Shown: positions 9,453-21,814 of the stretch, one piece after another
How positions within the stretch are numbered: the stretch's first letter is position 1
Layout of the letters: each line of letters opens with the position of its first letter
The notes under the pieces: generated by a model
Seen by the model: the letters and a program-made list of their open reading frames with translations, nothing else
Databases searched by the model: none
What the model was told of the DNA's origin: nothing
NCBI GenBank assembly: GCA_949316495.1
Contig: OX439003.1
Location: 21,886,295-21,950,294 of the forward strand
Reading direction: 5' to 3'
DNA from: Amphiduros pacificus
Taxonomy: Eukaryota > Annelida > Polychaeta > Phyllodocida > Hesionidae
Length of the DNA: 64,000 bases
Position numbers and translations under genes: made by a program

Positions 9453-12400
9453 ATGACTGAAAGAATGCTGTTTGATTTGGAAGCGTCCACGGGCAAGTTG
9501 GCATACACGGTGCCGAGCGGAGACCCGGACGCCGTAATGGAGACGCCGACTTATATCTTAATCACCGTCAGCGTCTTCTCCGTGGCAATCTTTCTCCTGG
9601 GAGTGTTTGGAAACGCCCTGGTCCTCTACATCATACTGGGCAATAAAGAAATGAAGAGCTCTGTTAATTTCTGCCTGTTGAGTCTCAGCCTAGCCGACAT
9701 AATGGTATTAATCATCTGCATGCCATCTGCCCTGGCTGAATTCTACGGCAAGGAGGTGTGGTACTTAGGCCAGACCATGTGTGAGTATCCATAGTATTCC
9801 TCCAGTGATATTGCTCACCTGTGTAAACAAGACTTATTCAATATCAAATACCATGTGCTACGATTTCAGGGGCGTATCCAGAAATTTGAGGGACATATAA
9901 GCATATAGTTGACGCATGAATGTCCAGTCATGCACATGACCGAGACGCTAACCAATAAGAATCTATATGAATAGTCATTTAATCTTTCACTTGTCAGGTC
10001 ACAGCCAGACTTTTAAGAATAGTCATGACTTGCCGATCCTCTGCGCACATGTGATGGATATGTTCTATTTTGAGAAATCTTAATTATAGTATATAATTTA
10101 TGATGGCATGGTGGACAGTAAAATCATACTCTCGGCCAGTCTCGGCCATTTATGATGTGTATACGTCATCATTTTCTGTGTATAGAGTGGTAGTTGAAAC
10201 AAATTAGATGCTGGTTGTTTGGGCGGCCTTGACACACAAATACAAAATCTTGCCTTGAGTAAGCTTAAATACGTGTAATCAGACCTCTGAGACACACTCT
10301 TTCTCATATATCACTTGGAATTACTGCATCACACTGGACATCTTCAGGACACTATTAGGTTATTAGGTATACCTGAGAGCAATATAACTCTCAGGGTATA
10401 CATAGAGCAATGGATCCGTGTCTTTCTTGGTGAAAAAGTGGCTGGTTCGACTCCTACTGACAGCAGTATTCACACTGGATAAAAGGCTCGTAGGGCGACC
10501 TGATATGGCTTTTGTGGCTTAAAAATATCATTTCACAACTTTTAGACATGTCATCTGAAATTGATTAAATATGCAAAAGGAAAGTTGGTCTTTTAATTGC
10601 AATATTTTATCGCACAGGTACTATATATAAATATGAATAAATATATATATATATTCGTTAACACATTTATAGACAATCCCTCTGTGATAATCTCTCTCTA
10701 TAATGGCCTTACTGTGTATTGTCGTTCCAGCCAATGTATGGCTATTTTACATGAGCCTTATTATGTCCTTCACAGTTATAACAGACAATATATTGCAAAA
10801 TACGAAGTATTCCATAGAATTGGAACTTAATGTAAGACATCTTCTGTAAAGGCATAATAATCAACAATGCCGTGTTATAAAAATGTTATCGATGTCAATC
10901 AGCCCACAGCAGAACCACTATATGCTCGCTACATCACAGGGTCAACTGATTTATTTCAAAAACAATCATCAACTGGCTGTTATCAAGTAACAGCCAGTTG
11001 ATGATTGTCAAATTGAATATAAAGTCTTCTTTTTATGAAAATATTCTTGTTTCAAAAGTGAGATCATCGCACTTTACGCCCTTATTTTGGAATAATAGAA
11101 CCATATCTACAATAACGATGTATTGACGTTTTACATATCAGATAGGTTTCTATGAGACATAGAAGTTGCACTATCTATAGACACGATTGCTTTACCCTTT
11201 CACTTCAGTATTGTGGGACACTCAAGGGACACCTTTTTGACATTTATTTTCCTAAACTTAGAAAAAGGGAAATGTTCATTACAGTCCATCTACATCATGA
11301 TTTATAAGTACAACATTTTGCCCAGTTGAAGTAGAAATATTTTGTGATAATACACCACTTAAATGAATAAGATAGGACTTACTTAAGGTGATGAGATGGG
11401 TGTGACTATCTTGGATGAAAAACTTTTGATCCCATTTTCCAATATGGCTGAATCTCAATGACATCATAATGAGGCTCATTTACTTTTTGAACAGGAACTA
11501 TGTGCCTTTGAACTCATCATACTGGGTATGCTCAGAATGAGTGTTATGACATCATAATAAGGTTGTTTTCTTTTGACAGGAACCATGTGCTTTTGATCTC
11601 ATACTGGGCATGTTCAAAATGAGGATTCTGGGTAAATAAAAATGGAGGTCAAAACAAACTTGCATTCTTTGCACTGACAACTTGAAAACTTGATAACTTA
11701 ATTTCAGAAAGCCATACGTCAATATAGCAATGGTTTGTGGCAATATTTAATAATACTTATTTCATAGACTGCAATTGTAAACTTGAAGAAATGTTACCAT
11801 AAACTATTCCAAAGGTTCTGAATGGAATGTATGGGCATCTCTTGAGCAAAACAGAATCAAGCACAAGAGATGGCTTTGGTATCTGTACTATCTACGGAGG
11901 CCATTATCAGCCCACAGGTGTACGTGACAGTTGATCGCCTGGAGCGTGACCTTTTTCACACCAGATTCTAACACTATTTAAAAGACAATGCTTTTGATGA
12001 CGTCATTAACATATTTTCATTTTCTCGGGTTATCATTTTTGCTCCATCTGAATGCTCCACCTAAAAATGATATCAAACAAGCAGTGTGCTTTCAAAACAG
12101 GACTATTTATTAGTCTTGTTTAATTACGTTTTACAGACCCTTTGTCGGATTCTAGATCAAGTTGGTACACATCAAAAGCAAATTTATATATATTTTTAAA
12201 ATGATTTGTGTGTAACACTTTGAAAGACTTAACCAGGTCACCAGTCAGACTAGGGATTAATATTTTCATCTGTAGTTTAATAACGGTGCCCCAATACACA
12301 GTAAATCAAATTGTCGATTCCATGAAATTAAACTGAATATCGGCAAATTATAGGTAGCTTTTCATATCTAAATTAATTCTAACAATATTGAAAAATATGC

Positions 12401-15400
12401 CGTTCTTATCACTTATATACCCGAATTAAAACTGTCTCAGCTGGTTTGTAACAGACACCACATGAAAGCAAATCATTTCGTTTTATCAAATATTGGGTTG
12501 CTATGACCGCTTATGCACAAACTACGATTACTTCAAGGATGACCTAACTCTATTCTAAGACCTATTTACTTGAATTTTTGAAAAGGTCCTTTATTATGCT
12601 CAATATATCTCCCTTTCAGAAGTAATTGCAATGAATGCCAGTGACCTCTTAATGGATCCTGTCTGACACAGGTGTTACCGTGAATGACTGAAACTTTATA
12701 GGGGTCAATATATGGTGTAAACGTATAAGTGACATTTGGATAAGTGCATTGACACTGAAGATGGACAGTCCAGAAATACGCGAAAGACTTGAAAAAGAAA
12801 TAATACTGTTCTTTTGAAAATGATATTACATGCACACTTATATAGCAGAATTTCCTCATAAGTATCATCTTTTTTTGTTTTTGCAATGAAATTATCAAAC
12901 TCATCAGTAGTAAACCTGTCTTTTAACATTTGCCATTTTTTAATGAGCAAGATAAATGATTAGATGATTAGCTTAGCTTTATAATTAGTTATATATGTTC
13001 CATATGGAGTTTAGATAGTTTATGAAAGGCATAAAAGTTTCTTTATTTGATAAGTGCTTTCCAAATGTGTTATCTTTTTGAGAGCTCTCTATTTAACAAC
13101 TTTAAAATCTCGTACTAAATTAAAGGTTTAATATACTGTAGCACACTCAATTGAAGAATTCAAATTCCTCAGAAAGAACCTTAAGCCTTATCGTCTTATG
13201 ATTTGTGCTGGAAGATGATGGTTTGATTTGATTGTTTTAGTTAACGACCTTTCGGCACTACTAGTATTTAGGATGTATCAGATTAGACAGAAGCCCTCTC
13301 CGGGGCCTAATGTCCTACTCGTTTTGAAGAATGACGGGGGATTTTTGCATAATCATACAGACAAAAACACATATCACGACCTTTGATACCCAGCCATGGA
13401 GTACTGGCTGGATTGGGAAACGATTCAGTACTTTCTCGATCATGCAGTATGACCGACTGGGATTCAAACCCTGGACCTTTAGAATGGGAGACAGACGTAT
13501 TAGGAGTCACCTCCTACCCCATGGAAGATGATTAATCTAGAGTTTTATTTGAGCCATTATCTTAATTTTACTCACATACGAAGAAGATAATATTGTGTGA
13601 CACAAAATGATTATGATCCATGATATGAGAATAATGACTATGATATGTGATATGAGAGACAAACATGGCCGTGATTAATCATTATGCCAAACGTCAGACC
13701 AGAAGCTATTTTGCAAAATGATTAGTGATCGCGTGCTTACATAACAGGACCGCACAGAGACCTTGGGGTTCTCTGCTGCTGCTTCCCATGGCTTCCACAT
13801 CTGTATAGCAGGACTGAAGGAATATAGAAGACCCACCGGGGCATCAGAGGTTTCCATGTCAGGGATGATCACTCAGTTGTCACACTCATGCCATGCCATA
13901 TACTGACTCTAGGCTTTGTATTGTGTATGTATACTATACCCAAGCAAATAAAATCCCTATTGATACACCATGCATATGCATTGGCTTTATAGTCATTCAT
14001 GAGGACAGATAGCCAAATAAAGTCAGGTATATTGGCACGCAAATCAGTGCAAGTTGCTATATATATAGGATACCCCATATAGGTATATATCTATAGGTTA
14101 ACAATATCGCCTCATTTTATTTATAAAATGGGTTTAAGAGGAATATAATAGACATACAAAGGAATATAACAATAGTAATCATGTGCGAGGAACTTTTGAG
14201 GCATTTCTCCATTAACTTAGTTACTATAGTTTTAGCGTTTTCACGTTTGGCTACCGCTATCACAATTGGCGGTATATGCATTTGCGACTCTTCCATAACC
14301 AATTCTTTGTCTCTCACGCCTCTGCCTGTGTATCACCTCTAAAGTCAGGTCAATTAAATATTTTATCAGATCGGTACTTTTTTCAAACATCACACTATAG
14401 GCAAAGGATATATCAAAGGGTCTGTTTTAATATACATAAATGTCTTTCATCATTTTCTAGGTTTTTCCATCCACAACGTTTCTGATATGATGAAAGCATT
14501 TAAAATTCTCTATTGAGGCTTATAAATCTGTGATGTTGATCCTTCACCACCTATATGATAATGTTTGAATCCTAGAAAATACTATATTCCTATTGATGTG
14601 TCGAATCGTGGCAATTGTGGAGAGAAAATGAGGAAATCATTATAAAGGTTATGAATTACATGAAATACTATTATTGTTTGTGAAATTATATTCAATATTA
14701 CATTTATTTTGTGAGACTGGCAACCTATATATGGTGACAATTATTTTCACAACGAATCCTATTAAAACATTGTTGTAGCTGTTATCAGAGACCATAGGTT
14801 ATCATCCAACAGTGTTACACCTGTTGTCTTGTTACAAAATCACAGGTAAAATTAGATCAAAAAGAATGAAATCCGTTTAATTAATACTGACTAAAATACC
14901 TACCATATTCTATAATTTCCTGGTAATTCACACACTAAACTAACTGAGGCAGGGAGTTACATTTAAAATTCTAAAGCCTTTGTCTTCACTCACCCTCATG
15001 GAAATGAACTAATCAGGATCACCACGGGTGGACTCAGTGGTCATGATGGCAATGTAATTCCCTTAATAATGGTCCAGTGTTGTATTCTTATTTATTTGGG
15101 GCAAGAACGTATTCACATGTATGTGCATTTGCAAAAAAAAATATTAATGTTCTCCTGTCACCACTCCCCTGTCACCACTCCTCTCACGTCGCGCAGACAT
15201 GTTCTGTGGAGTGTGAAAACATGCAGGGTTGCTGCTTTACTAACAGAAAAAATGCGGCTGGTTTTGACAGTAATTGAGTGGTTTTGACAGTCATTGAATG
15301 GTTTTGACAGTAATTGAGTGGTTTTGACAGTCATTGAATGGTTTTGACAGTCATTGAATGGTTTTGACAGTAATTGAGTGGTTTTGACAGTCATTGAATG

Positions 15401-16922
15401 GTTTTGACAGTCATTGAGTGGTTTTGACAATCATTGAGTGGTTTTGACAATCATTGAGTGGTTTTGACAATCATTGAGTGGTTTTGAAATCTGATTGATT
15501 AACTATTACATCCATGTTAACTTTATTATATGAACGAACATATTGTCTGATTGGTTAATATTTCACTTCCTATTTGTACTTCCCAAACATATCCTCTAAA
15601 TTCATCATGGGTAATTGGTATATTTCTTCGAAAGAATGAATAATCACTCTGCTTTGGAGACTTAAGATATATTTGTAATTGAAATATGAACTGCCTCTAA
15701 AGTAATTGGGTGTCAAACAATCTAATGCAAATGAGATTGCCAAGAAAACAGAGTAATCCGAACTTCTCTGAAAGCTTATCAAAGCCTGTTGAACGGTGCC
15801 TTGGAACACTCGGTGCCTTTGAACTCTTTCATTCCGGATTAACCTGAAATAACATTTTGAAGGGTTCACAATATCTTGAAATGATTCCCAGAAGCATGTA
15901 CATGTGTTGAGCAACCTCAAGAATTGAATTCCATTGCAACCTCAATAGTTGAATTTCACATACTTGAATTTCATTCCAGAATATTGTGCTATGACATATA
16001 AAAATACATGTACTCTTTGCATGTTTCAGGTAAGCTGGTACCCTTCCTGGAACACACAGCTGCGCATGCGTCGGCACTGACCATCACGGCCATCAGCCTG
16101 GAGCGCTACTACGCCATCTGCCAGCCTCTCCAGGTCAGAATAGTTCTGACCTACAGAGGGACAGCTAAATTGGTGGCCTCTTTGTGGGTTATTGCCGCAG
16201 CCTTCACCTTCCCGTTTATTATAATAACTATACACAGGGATGCGGTCTTCCACGATGGCACGCCCGTCCACGTCTGCATAACTCACATACGGGAATATTG
16301 GCAGCGTGCTTACGTCATTGGCCTCATTTGCATATTCTTTGTTATGCCTTTCATTGTCATCGTCATCTTGTATGTGTTTACAGGTTGGAAGCTCCTTCAG
16401 CAAAACGCTGAATCAAGAGGTTCCCGACAAAATACTACACTGAGTATTTCGTTGCGGCTTAGGAGGCAAATCGTCCTGATGTTGTCTATAGTGGCAGTCA
16501 TGTTTTTTATATGCTTACTCCCTTTCAAAGTTGTCAGCGTTTGGCACATGTATGCTACAAGTGAAGAACTAGAGCGATTTGGCCTGGAGAGCTATCTCAA
16601 TCTCATATCATTCGCTAGGACAATGTACTACATCAATTCTGCTGTTAATCCCATTGTGTATAATCTCGTATCAACGAGATTTCGAAATTATTTTAAGAAA
16701 ACCTTGTGTTGTTCTTTTGTGCAAAAGCTGAATGATGCCGGTAGAAAATTCTTGCCTGCCAACGGAAGTGGAAAGAATCAGATAAACTCTTCTGGGGTGA
16801 CAACCTGTGGTTCTGCTTTAACGTTACAGCAGGATGAAGCTTTAGAACACTCATTAACAACCCTCCATCCATTGATGGACATTGATGGATGTAATGACTT
16901 AAATAGTTATAAAGGCATTTGA
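9453..16922 (+). CDS. ecdysis-triggering hormone receptor-like class A GPCR
   Basis: Two coding exons, 9453-9780 and 16030-16922, joined T|GT in a Cys codon (donor GTGAGT, acceptor TTTCAG), giving 406 residues. Seven membrane spans: TM1 about 34-61 with Asn54; TM2 about 70-95 with LAD (Asp82); Cys110 (3.25) pairing with Cys192 in loop 2; ERY at 134-136 in place of DRY, followed by YAICQPL; CLLPF at 271-275 in TM6; NPIVY at 316-320; a Cys pair at 336-337, likely palmitoylated. From memory of the family, HASALTITAISLERYYAIC, RRQIVLML...FFICLLPFKV and NSAVNPIVYN follow insect ETH receptors closely, and TRH and ghrelin receptors less so. Such receptors bind a peptide at the plasma membrane and usually signal through Gq. 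The N-terminus has no Asn, hence no N-glycosylation sequon, which is unusual. The ligand is unknown in this animal. AATAAA occurs at 17392. Confidence 0.93.
10403..10480 (+). repeat. tRNA-derived SINE-like fragment
   Basis: Contains ggttcgactcc at 10444-10454, a near-perfect RNA polymerase III B box. No full cloverleaf can be drawn and no clear A box is seen, so this is not a tRNA gene. Confidence 0.35.
10962..11008. other. perfect 21-bp stem-loop
   Basis: Arms acaatcatcaactggctgtta (10962-10982) and its exact complement (10988-11008) around the 5-base loop tcaag. It lies in the ETHR-like intron, which is transcribed in the plus direction. It is shorter than a normal pre-miRNA and could be a foldback transposon remnant. 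Confidence 0.9.
13310..13520 (-). repeat. tRNA-derived SINE-like element
   Basis: On the minus strand a tRNA-like stretch reads ggtgactcctaatacg, then ctgtctcccattctaaaggt, then ggtttgaatccc (B box, 13459-13470). The A-box region is degenerate. The element ends are not determined. Confidence 0.45.
15261..15487. repeat. 20-bp tandem repeat
   Basis: Eleven full copies and one partial copy of gttttgacagtcattgagtg. Three variant types recur (cagtaattgagtg, cagtcattgaatg, caatcattgagtg). The last is confined to the final three full copies, suggesting recent local expansion. Confidence 0.95.
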
Positions 16923-16942
16923 ACTGAGTAATTAGATTTCAT

Positions 16943-16962
16943 ATTGACCGTGCACGGTCAAT
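16943..16962. promoter_or_regulatory. perfect 20-bp palindrome in the receptor 3' UTR
   Basis: attgaccgtgcacggtcaat is its own reverse complement and begins 21 bp after the stop codon of the ETHR-like receptor. It could act as a dimeric protein site in DNA or fold into a 3' UTR hairpin. No function is assigned. Confidence 0.6.
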
Positions 16963-18433
16963 CCTCTGTCTTTACTTATGAATCACGGTGGACAAGCCCC
17001 CACACCATAATTGCCATTGATGAGAACTGTTCTAATACGCTAATTAAGCCGAATAACTTTCAGTTAACACGCAATATAATAAGATCATAATATATATATA
17101 TAATCGCTGAGTGGTCAGTACCTCTATATAAATGTGTGTATTAACTATGTATGTAATACTTACATGTTATACATATTTACATGTTATATATACATAAGTG
17201 TATAGAATGCAGAGGTATATATGTTTACGATAGGCTAGAAATGTCTGCAGCAGGTACGAACTATTGTTGTATTGTTATTTTATGATTTGGATATTTATAT
17301 TTCTCAGTCAAATAGGTCCACAAAGCGCCGGTTCTCTCATAGTCTTTTTGCAAGCAACCTTTTTATCACAAATGAATTTAAAGTGTTATAAAATAAAATG
17401 GTGTTGCTTATCTAAATTTTGGACAGGAAAATATATCAATCTGGTGTTAATAAATAGAATTGAATTATCTGCATTAGGTTTACGGTGTCGAAATTGATCA
17501 CACTCTCCATTGTGATGTCGATGAGATATTCACCATCTTCGAAATTACCAAGACCAGATAACAACGGATAAAACAGTTACAATACATCCGTCCAATGTTG
17601 ATAATTGTCTACTCTTGTTGACCAATCATTGTGGTCTGGCTCTATGGTGCGTTCACTGGGTCCGTTCTCTCAGTTTATGACGACTGAAACATGATATTGG
17701 CCTCGCAGGAATCATATTGTTTAATCGTGATGCGCATAAGATTTTAAAATCTCCTTAATCACGTGTACTGTAAATTCAGTACTATTCTGAAACATGTTGA
17801 TAAACCAAAAACGAATGTCATAATACCATAACAATTCCAGTGTAAATTTTTAATAACGATATGAAACAGTCAGTTTAATTCCAAAAACGCTCCATTTTGA
17901 TTTTCTCTTTTCATCATTCGACATTACTCTGCTACACGTTTTCTAATTCTTCAAAATTGTGATTTGCAATATTGATATTGATCCCATTGACCATTCTTAA
18001 AATTTAAACCTGAAAGTACTGTTTTGAAGTTTGTCATTTAAATTTAGAATGAAATATTCTAACCGTCCCACCTAATCTGGTCAGGCAGATCCTATGCACA
18101 CAGTTGACATGTTCATTTACATCATGGCTGACATAGGCAAATTCGCACCACTTTACATTTAACAGAAAATGTTAAATACATTTAATCAGACCCATGGGTG
18201 ACAAGCTTTGTCATTAAACACATGAATCATTACATTGCGCTGGAAATACATTATATCTGCTGAAATAGGCCAGACCTGACATTTCATGGACACAACAACC
18301 AGTACAAGCAACAACAAATAGGTCAAATGTTTGTCACATGTAATAACATGGCCAATCAGTTAATGTTTTATGATTAAAATGACAGTGCGAGATGAGATGA
18401 GATGAGAGTAACATGTTTACCGAAAATCAGACA
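16963..18433. other. downstream of the receptor gene, no gene seen
   Basis: AT-rich. Possible polyadenylation signals for the receptor are AATAAA at 17392-17397 and near 17449. No further exon is visible. Confidence 0.45.
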
Positions 18434-18780
18434 AAGATTTCAGGGGTGGACCATTAATTGATTTTCTTGGGCAAGGCTAATACATTGATGATATACGTTT
18501 CCAACAAGATATATTCTTCACCCCTCCCAAATGATAAATGATCTGATCTTAATTATCTTTGAGCATACGAAGTGGACATGTTCACATTACAGTTGTGGTA
18601 TTCTACACGGACAGGTGTACAAGAGCCAACCGACTGCAGAGTTGTATGGTGATGTATGGAATTCCTGGCCACCATAAGCAGCATTTATTCGCAGACGTAG
18701 AATGTGACTCTTTCATGTGTAAAGCACAATAGATGGCACGATGACATGGCTAGGAGTGTGAACATTTGATGCCGAGCCAG
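18434..18780 (-). repeat. dispersed repeat 'B', copy 2 (inverted)
   Basis: The reverse complement matches 6480-6860 in several blocks (attaatggtccacccc; atatcttgttggaaacgtat; caactctgcagtcggttgg; gaaagagtcac). It lacks the SINE end found in the first copy. Outer boundaries are approximate. Confidence 0.65.
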
Positions 18781-18986
18781 GATTCTACCAGTTGACTTTC
18801 TTAGCAATACGTTAACCTAGATTGAAATAACCTATGTGATCAATATGTCAATCATAATGTGTTGTTTGAAACATGTAAATAATTAACAGACATTGAAAAG
18901 TTAAAGACATTATCTATCGTTATGGACGTTGTGTGCAGAATTATTAATGAAATGAGAAATAAAAGAAAGTGAGAGAGTATAAGTAC

Positions 18987-20198
18987 TTAAAGCATTCATG
19001 AAACCTGGAAGGTTCCAGACGATTTTACAGTGGTTTAAGGTATCTGAAAACAATATATGATCTTAAAATTGACATACATACAGGCTATCTGTCTGAAATC
19101 CACTAAAGAACATCTGCCCTGAGAATTATGATTTTTTGTGACCACCAAGTATTGCCAGTACTAAACAGGAAGTGTGTTGTGTGACCTTGACCTTTCAACT
19201 GTCAGGGGGCTCTGTAAGTCACAGGAGGTGTTGTTTACCAATTGTCAAAATTGGAGCAACACATTTTTGGCCATTTTATTCCACTATTTAGAGAATGAAT
19301 TGGAAGATAACACTTATCATGATGATAGTGCCTTTTCTTGGCTTTCTTTTGGTGGTAAAATTATTAAAAACGGATGAATATTTATGAAGTTATAAATGAA
19401 GAAAAATCATTATTTTTTATATTATATATGTTTGCAAAAAAATTTTTTTAATTCTATACAGCCCAGCTTTTAAGGTGGAATCCATGCAGCCTTTGATGTC
19501 TTCCCATTCAGTGGTGTGAAAAACCCCAAATTTCATCAGAGGGTCAAATCATAAATTTTACTGATACCAATTATCAGCATTCACAGTTTTGCCATTTAAA
19601 GTCCTTGTGATTTAAGGCCAAACCAGTGATCAAAGGGTATAATGTCACTTTTTCAATATCACAGCCTTTAAGTTAAGGGGGATTCCATGCAGCCTTTGAG
19701 TCATGTCTTCCCTTTTTGACAGAAAGGTTTTCACATGCATAAGATACTTTTCAAATAAATATTATACTTTTCCTATAAATGATATATCTTTCACAACCAT
19801 AAGATATTTGTCACAACCATAAAATATTTTTCACAACCATGAGTTATTTCATTGATTATATTAAAATAATCTTATGTTGTTCTGAAGTATACTCCTGGCA
19901 ATAAATTGATAAATTGTACAAAACATCTCCACCCGGTTTCCCAAGCCAGACAGGTGCACAACTGGTAACTCATTAAATGTTTACACAAGATCACAGACCA
20001 GCTAAACAAAGCTTGTCGACAAAGTGTTCAATTGCTGGTGTAGGTTTCAGCAGACAACTGATCAACTTTCAAGTGCCACAGAAAGTTGTTAACAGGGAAT
20101 ATTGTGGGTACTACTACATAAAAGCACTGTTTAGGGTATAAACATTCATGTTATGTAAAGAAAATGTGTCTGAAAGTCAGGTTTCATGAATGCTTTAA
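18987..20198. mobile_element. TTAA-flanked MITE-like element, copy 1
   Basis: A 1.2-kb element (18991-20194) bounded by TTAA on both sides (18987-18990 and 20195-20198). Its perfect 17-bp terminal inverted repeats are agcattcatgaaacctg; the palindromic TTAA and neighbouring bases make the visible inverted match 23 bp. A second family member is at 21106-21696, sharing both ends and the right-hand 250 bp. TTAA targets are the hallmark of piggyBac-type transposition. No transposase frame is present, so it is non-autonomous. Confidence 0.85.
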
Positions 20199-20204
20199 GT
20201 TGAT

Positions 20205-21100
20205 TTTGGACTCTTCTCTCACTCAATATCCCTGTCCCAGGTGAAGAATGAGGCCAACAAAAATCTTTCATCCTCAATTATTGTCTTTCTGTGTTCTTAC
20301 CTACAGCATTAATTTCATATATGTGTGGGGATAGATTTCCGTATGTACAACCTCATATTAGGTCATTTTTCCAATATAAAAGAGAACCCGTTAACGATTG
20401 TTTGTTTTGTCTGAACGCAGGAAATTGTTACAGCTGTCATTCATAATAATTGCTTTGGTGTATATCACCAAATTATTTCACTTTTAGTAAACCTATTCTG
20501 GAAAAATAGCGTGACATCCAAAAGAACAATTTTTTACACATATTTAACTGATCATGCTGATAATAAAATAATACTTCTGATAATAAAATAATACGTCAGA
20601 GTGAAACAAGATGAACAAATTTGTTTTGGACCCTCCTGTTAGTTTGACAATGTATTATAGACAAAAAATCCATTTCACACTTCAGCCATTTTATCTTTGT
20701 TTCTGGCCCTTTTCAACCCATCCAGTCATGCCATGAAGTTGAAATTGACGCCAAAAGGATCAATATGAAGATAACCCAAAAGACAATAATGGTGTATCAA
20801 ATACCAAATGTTGACATTAAATATATTCAGACTTAAGCATAATTTACATATTTGCTATGGATACCCACCACAAGTACACAGATATTAACATTATTAGTTT
20901 TAACAAAATCAGTTGTAAATCTTTCCACTTTCTATGATTTCTATTCAGTATATTATGAATTGTGAAATGTATACAGTGATGCTAAGCTAGATAATTCAAA
21001 AATGGATATAGATCTTCATTCATGAGAATATTGATACAGACATGTATGTGTTGAAATAGCCAGAAACTAAAGTCTTATTCTTTTATTGTGTAAATGTGCT
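20205..21100. other. no gene seen
   Basis: AT-rich DNA between two related MITE-like elements. A direct duplication (tgataataaaataatac) occurs near 20558 and 20578. Confidence 0.45.
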
Positions 21101-21105
21101 TAGAC

Positions 21106-21696
21106 TTAAAGCATTCATGAAATCACATAGGTCACGATAGACAGTAATTAATGGACAAACATGCCTCTGTAATCCAAATCACTCCATTATCCCAGTCTGA
21201 AGGTGTCTCGCTGTCAGCAAAACCTTACTAAGCATTAGACTATGCAGTCCAATAAATATAGGACTATCAAGGACATCTCGTTGCAATGGGTTTGTGCAGC
21301 GGGCGAATAATGTCACTATTATGGAGGGTTTGCTCTGATTGGTTGACATAAATATAGAACAGGGAAACCCTGAACAACAACCACAAGTTCCAGTGACGTG
21401 TGACCGGAATTCCGGGCAAAGGCATACGGGCACCTGCGAGCTGGTTTACTGTCCATATATATGGACGTGTTATTAATGTCTATACTAAGCATGCTGAGCG
21501 GGTGTTTGCACTGGTCAACTAAACAATGTTTGTATACAAAGTGTCCAATGGATGATTAGGATTTAAGCACAAGACTCATCCACTTTCAAATAGCACACAA
21601 ATTTATGTTGGGGAAGATGCGATGCGTTTTGGGGTATAAACATTTATATTATGCAAGGAGAAAGTACTTGAAAACCTCAATTCATGAATGCTTTAA
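21106..21696. mobile_element. TTAA-flanked MITE-like element, copy 2
   Basis: Bounded by TTAA at 21106-21109 and 21693-21696, with ends agcattcatgaa and ttcatgaatgct. The right-hand part (ggggtataaacattta...atgcaagg) matches copy 1. A separate element (21236-21482) is inserted in it, so this copy was in place first. Confidence 0.82.
21226..21492 (-). mobile_element. short non-autonomous DNA transposon 'A', copy 2, nested
   Basis: A 247-bp element (21236-21482) flanked by the perfect 10-bp direct repeat tactaagcat (21226-21235 and 21483-21492). It begins TAGAC and ends GTCTA, and is the reverse complement of 5074-5279 with scattered differences. It lies inside a TTAA-type element. Confidence 0.85.
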
Positions 21697-21814
21697 ATAT
21701 GTAGAAAAGAAGACATTTAATGAACTTCATATTATTTTACCCGTTTAATTCATCAAAAACGATGTCTGATGGTTGTGCTCTGAAACAAACCGATCATCTT
21801 AAATATGTACCTAT

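Larger units (their letters stand above)
9781..16029 (+). other. 6.2-kb intron of the ETHR-like gene
   Basis: Phase-1 intron placed directly in the codon for conserved Cys 3.25. It holds two SINE-like pieces (10403-10480, 13310-13520), a perfect hairpin (10962-11008) and a 20-bp satellite (15261-15487). A minus-strand open stretch at 12705-12950 (WQMLKDRFTTDEFDNFIAK) looks mildly protein-like but is unsupported. Confidence 0.85.

Noticed and set aside
10440-10460. tRNA gene suggested by the B box
   Set aside because: No foldable cloverleaf or A box at the right distance.
12705-12950. Possible exon (WQMLKDRFTTDEFDNFIAK)
   Set aside because: Looks mildly protein-like, but has no family, no signals at either end, and lies within an intron of an opposite-strand gene.
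15261-15487. Regular 20-bp array as a CRISPR
   Set aside because: Units are head to tail with no unique spacers, in an animal intron; it is a minisatellite.
16026-16403. 125-codon minus-strand frame
   Set aside because: Antisense shadow of the receptor exon 2.
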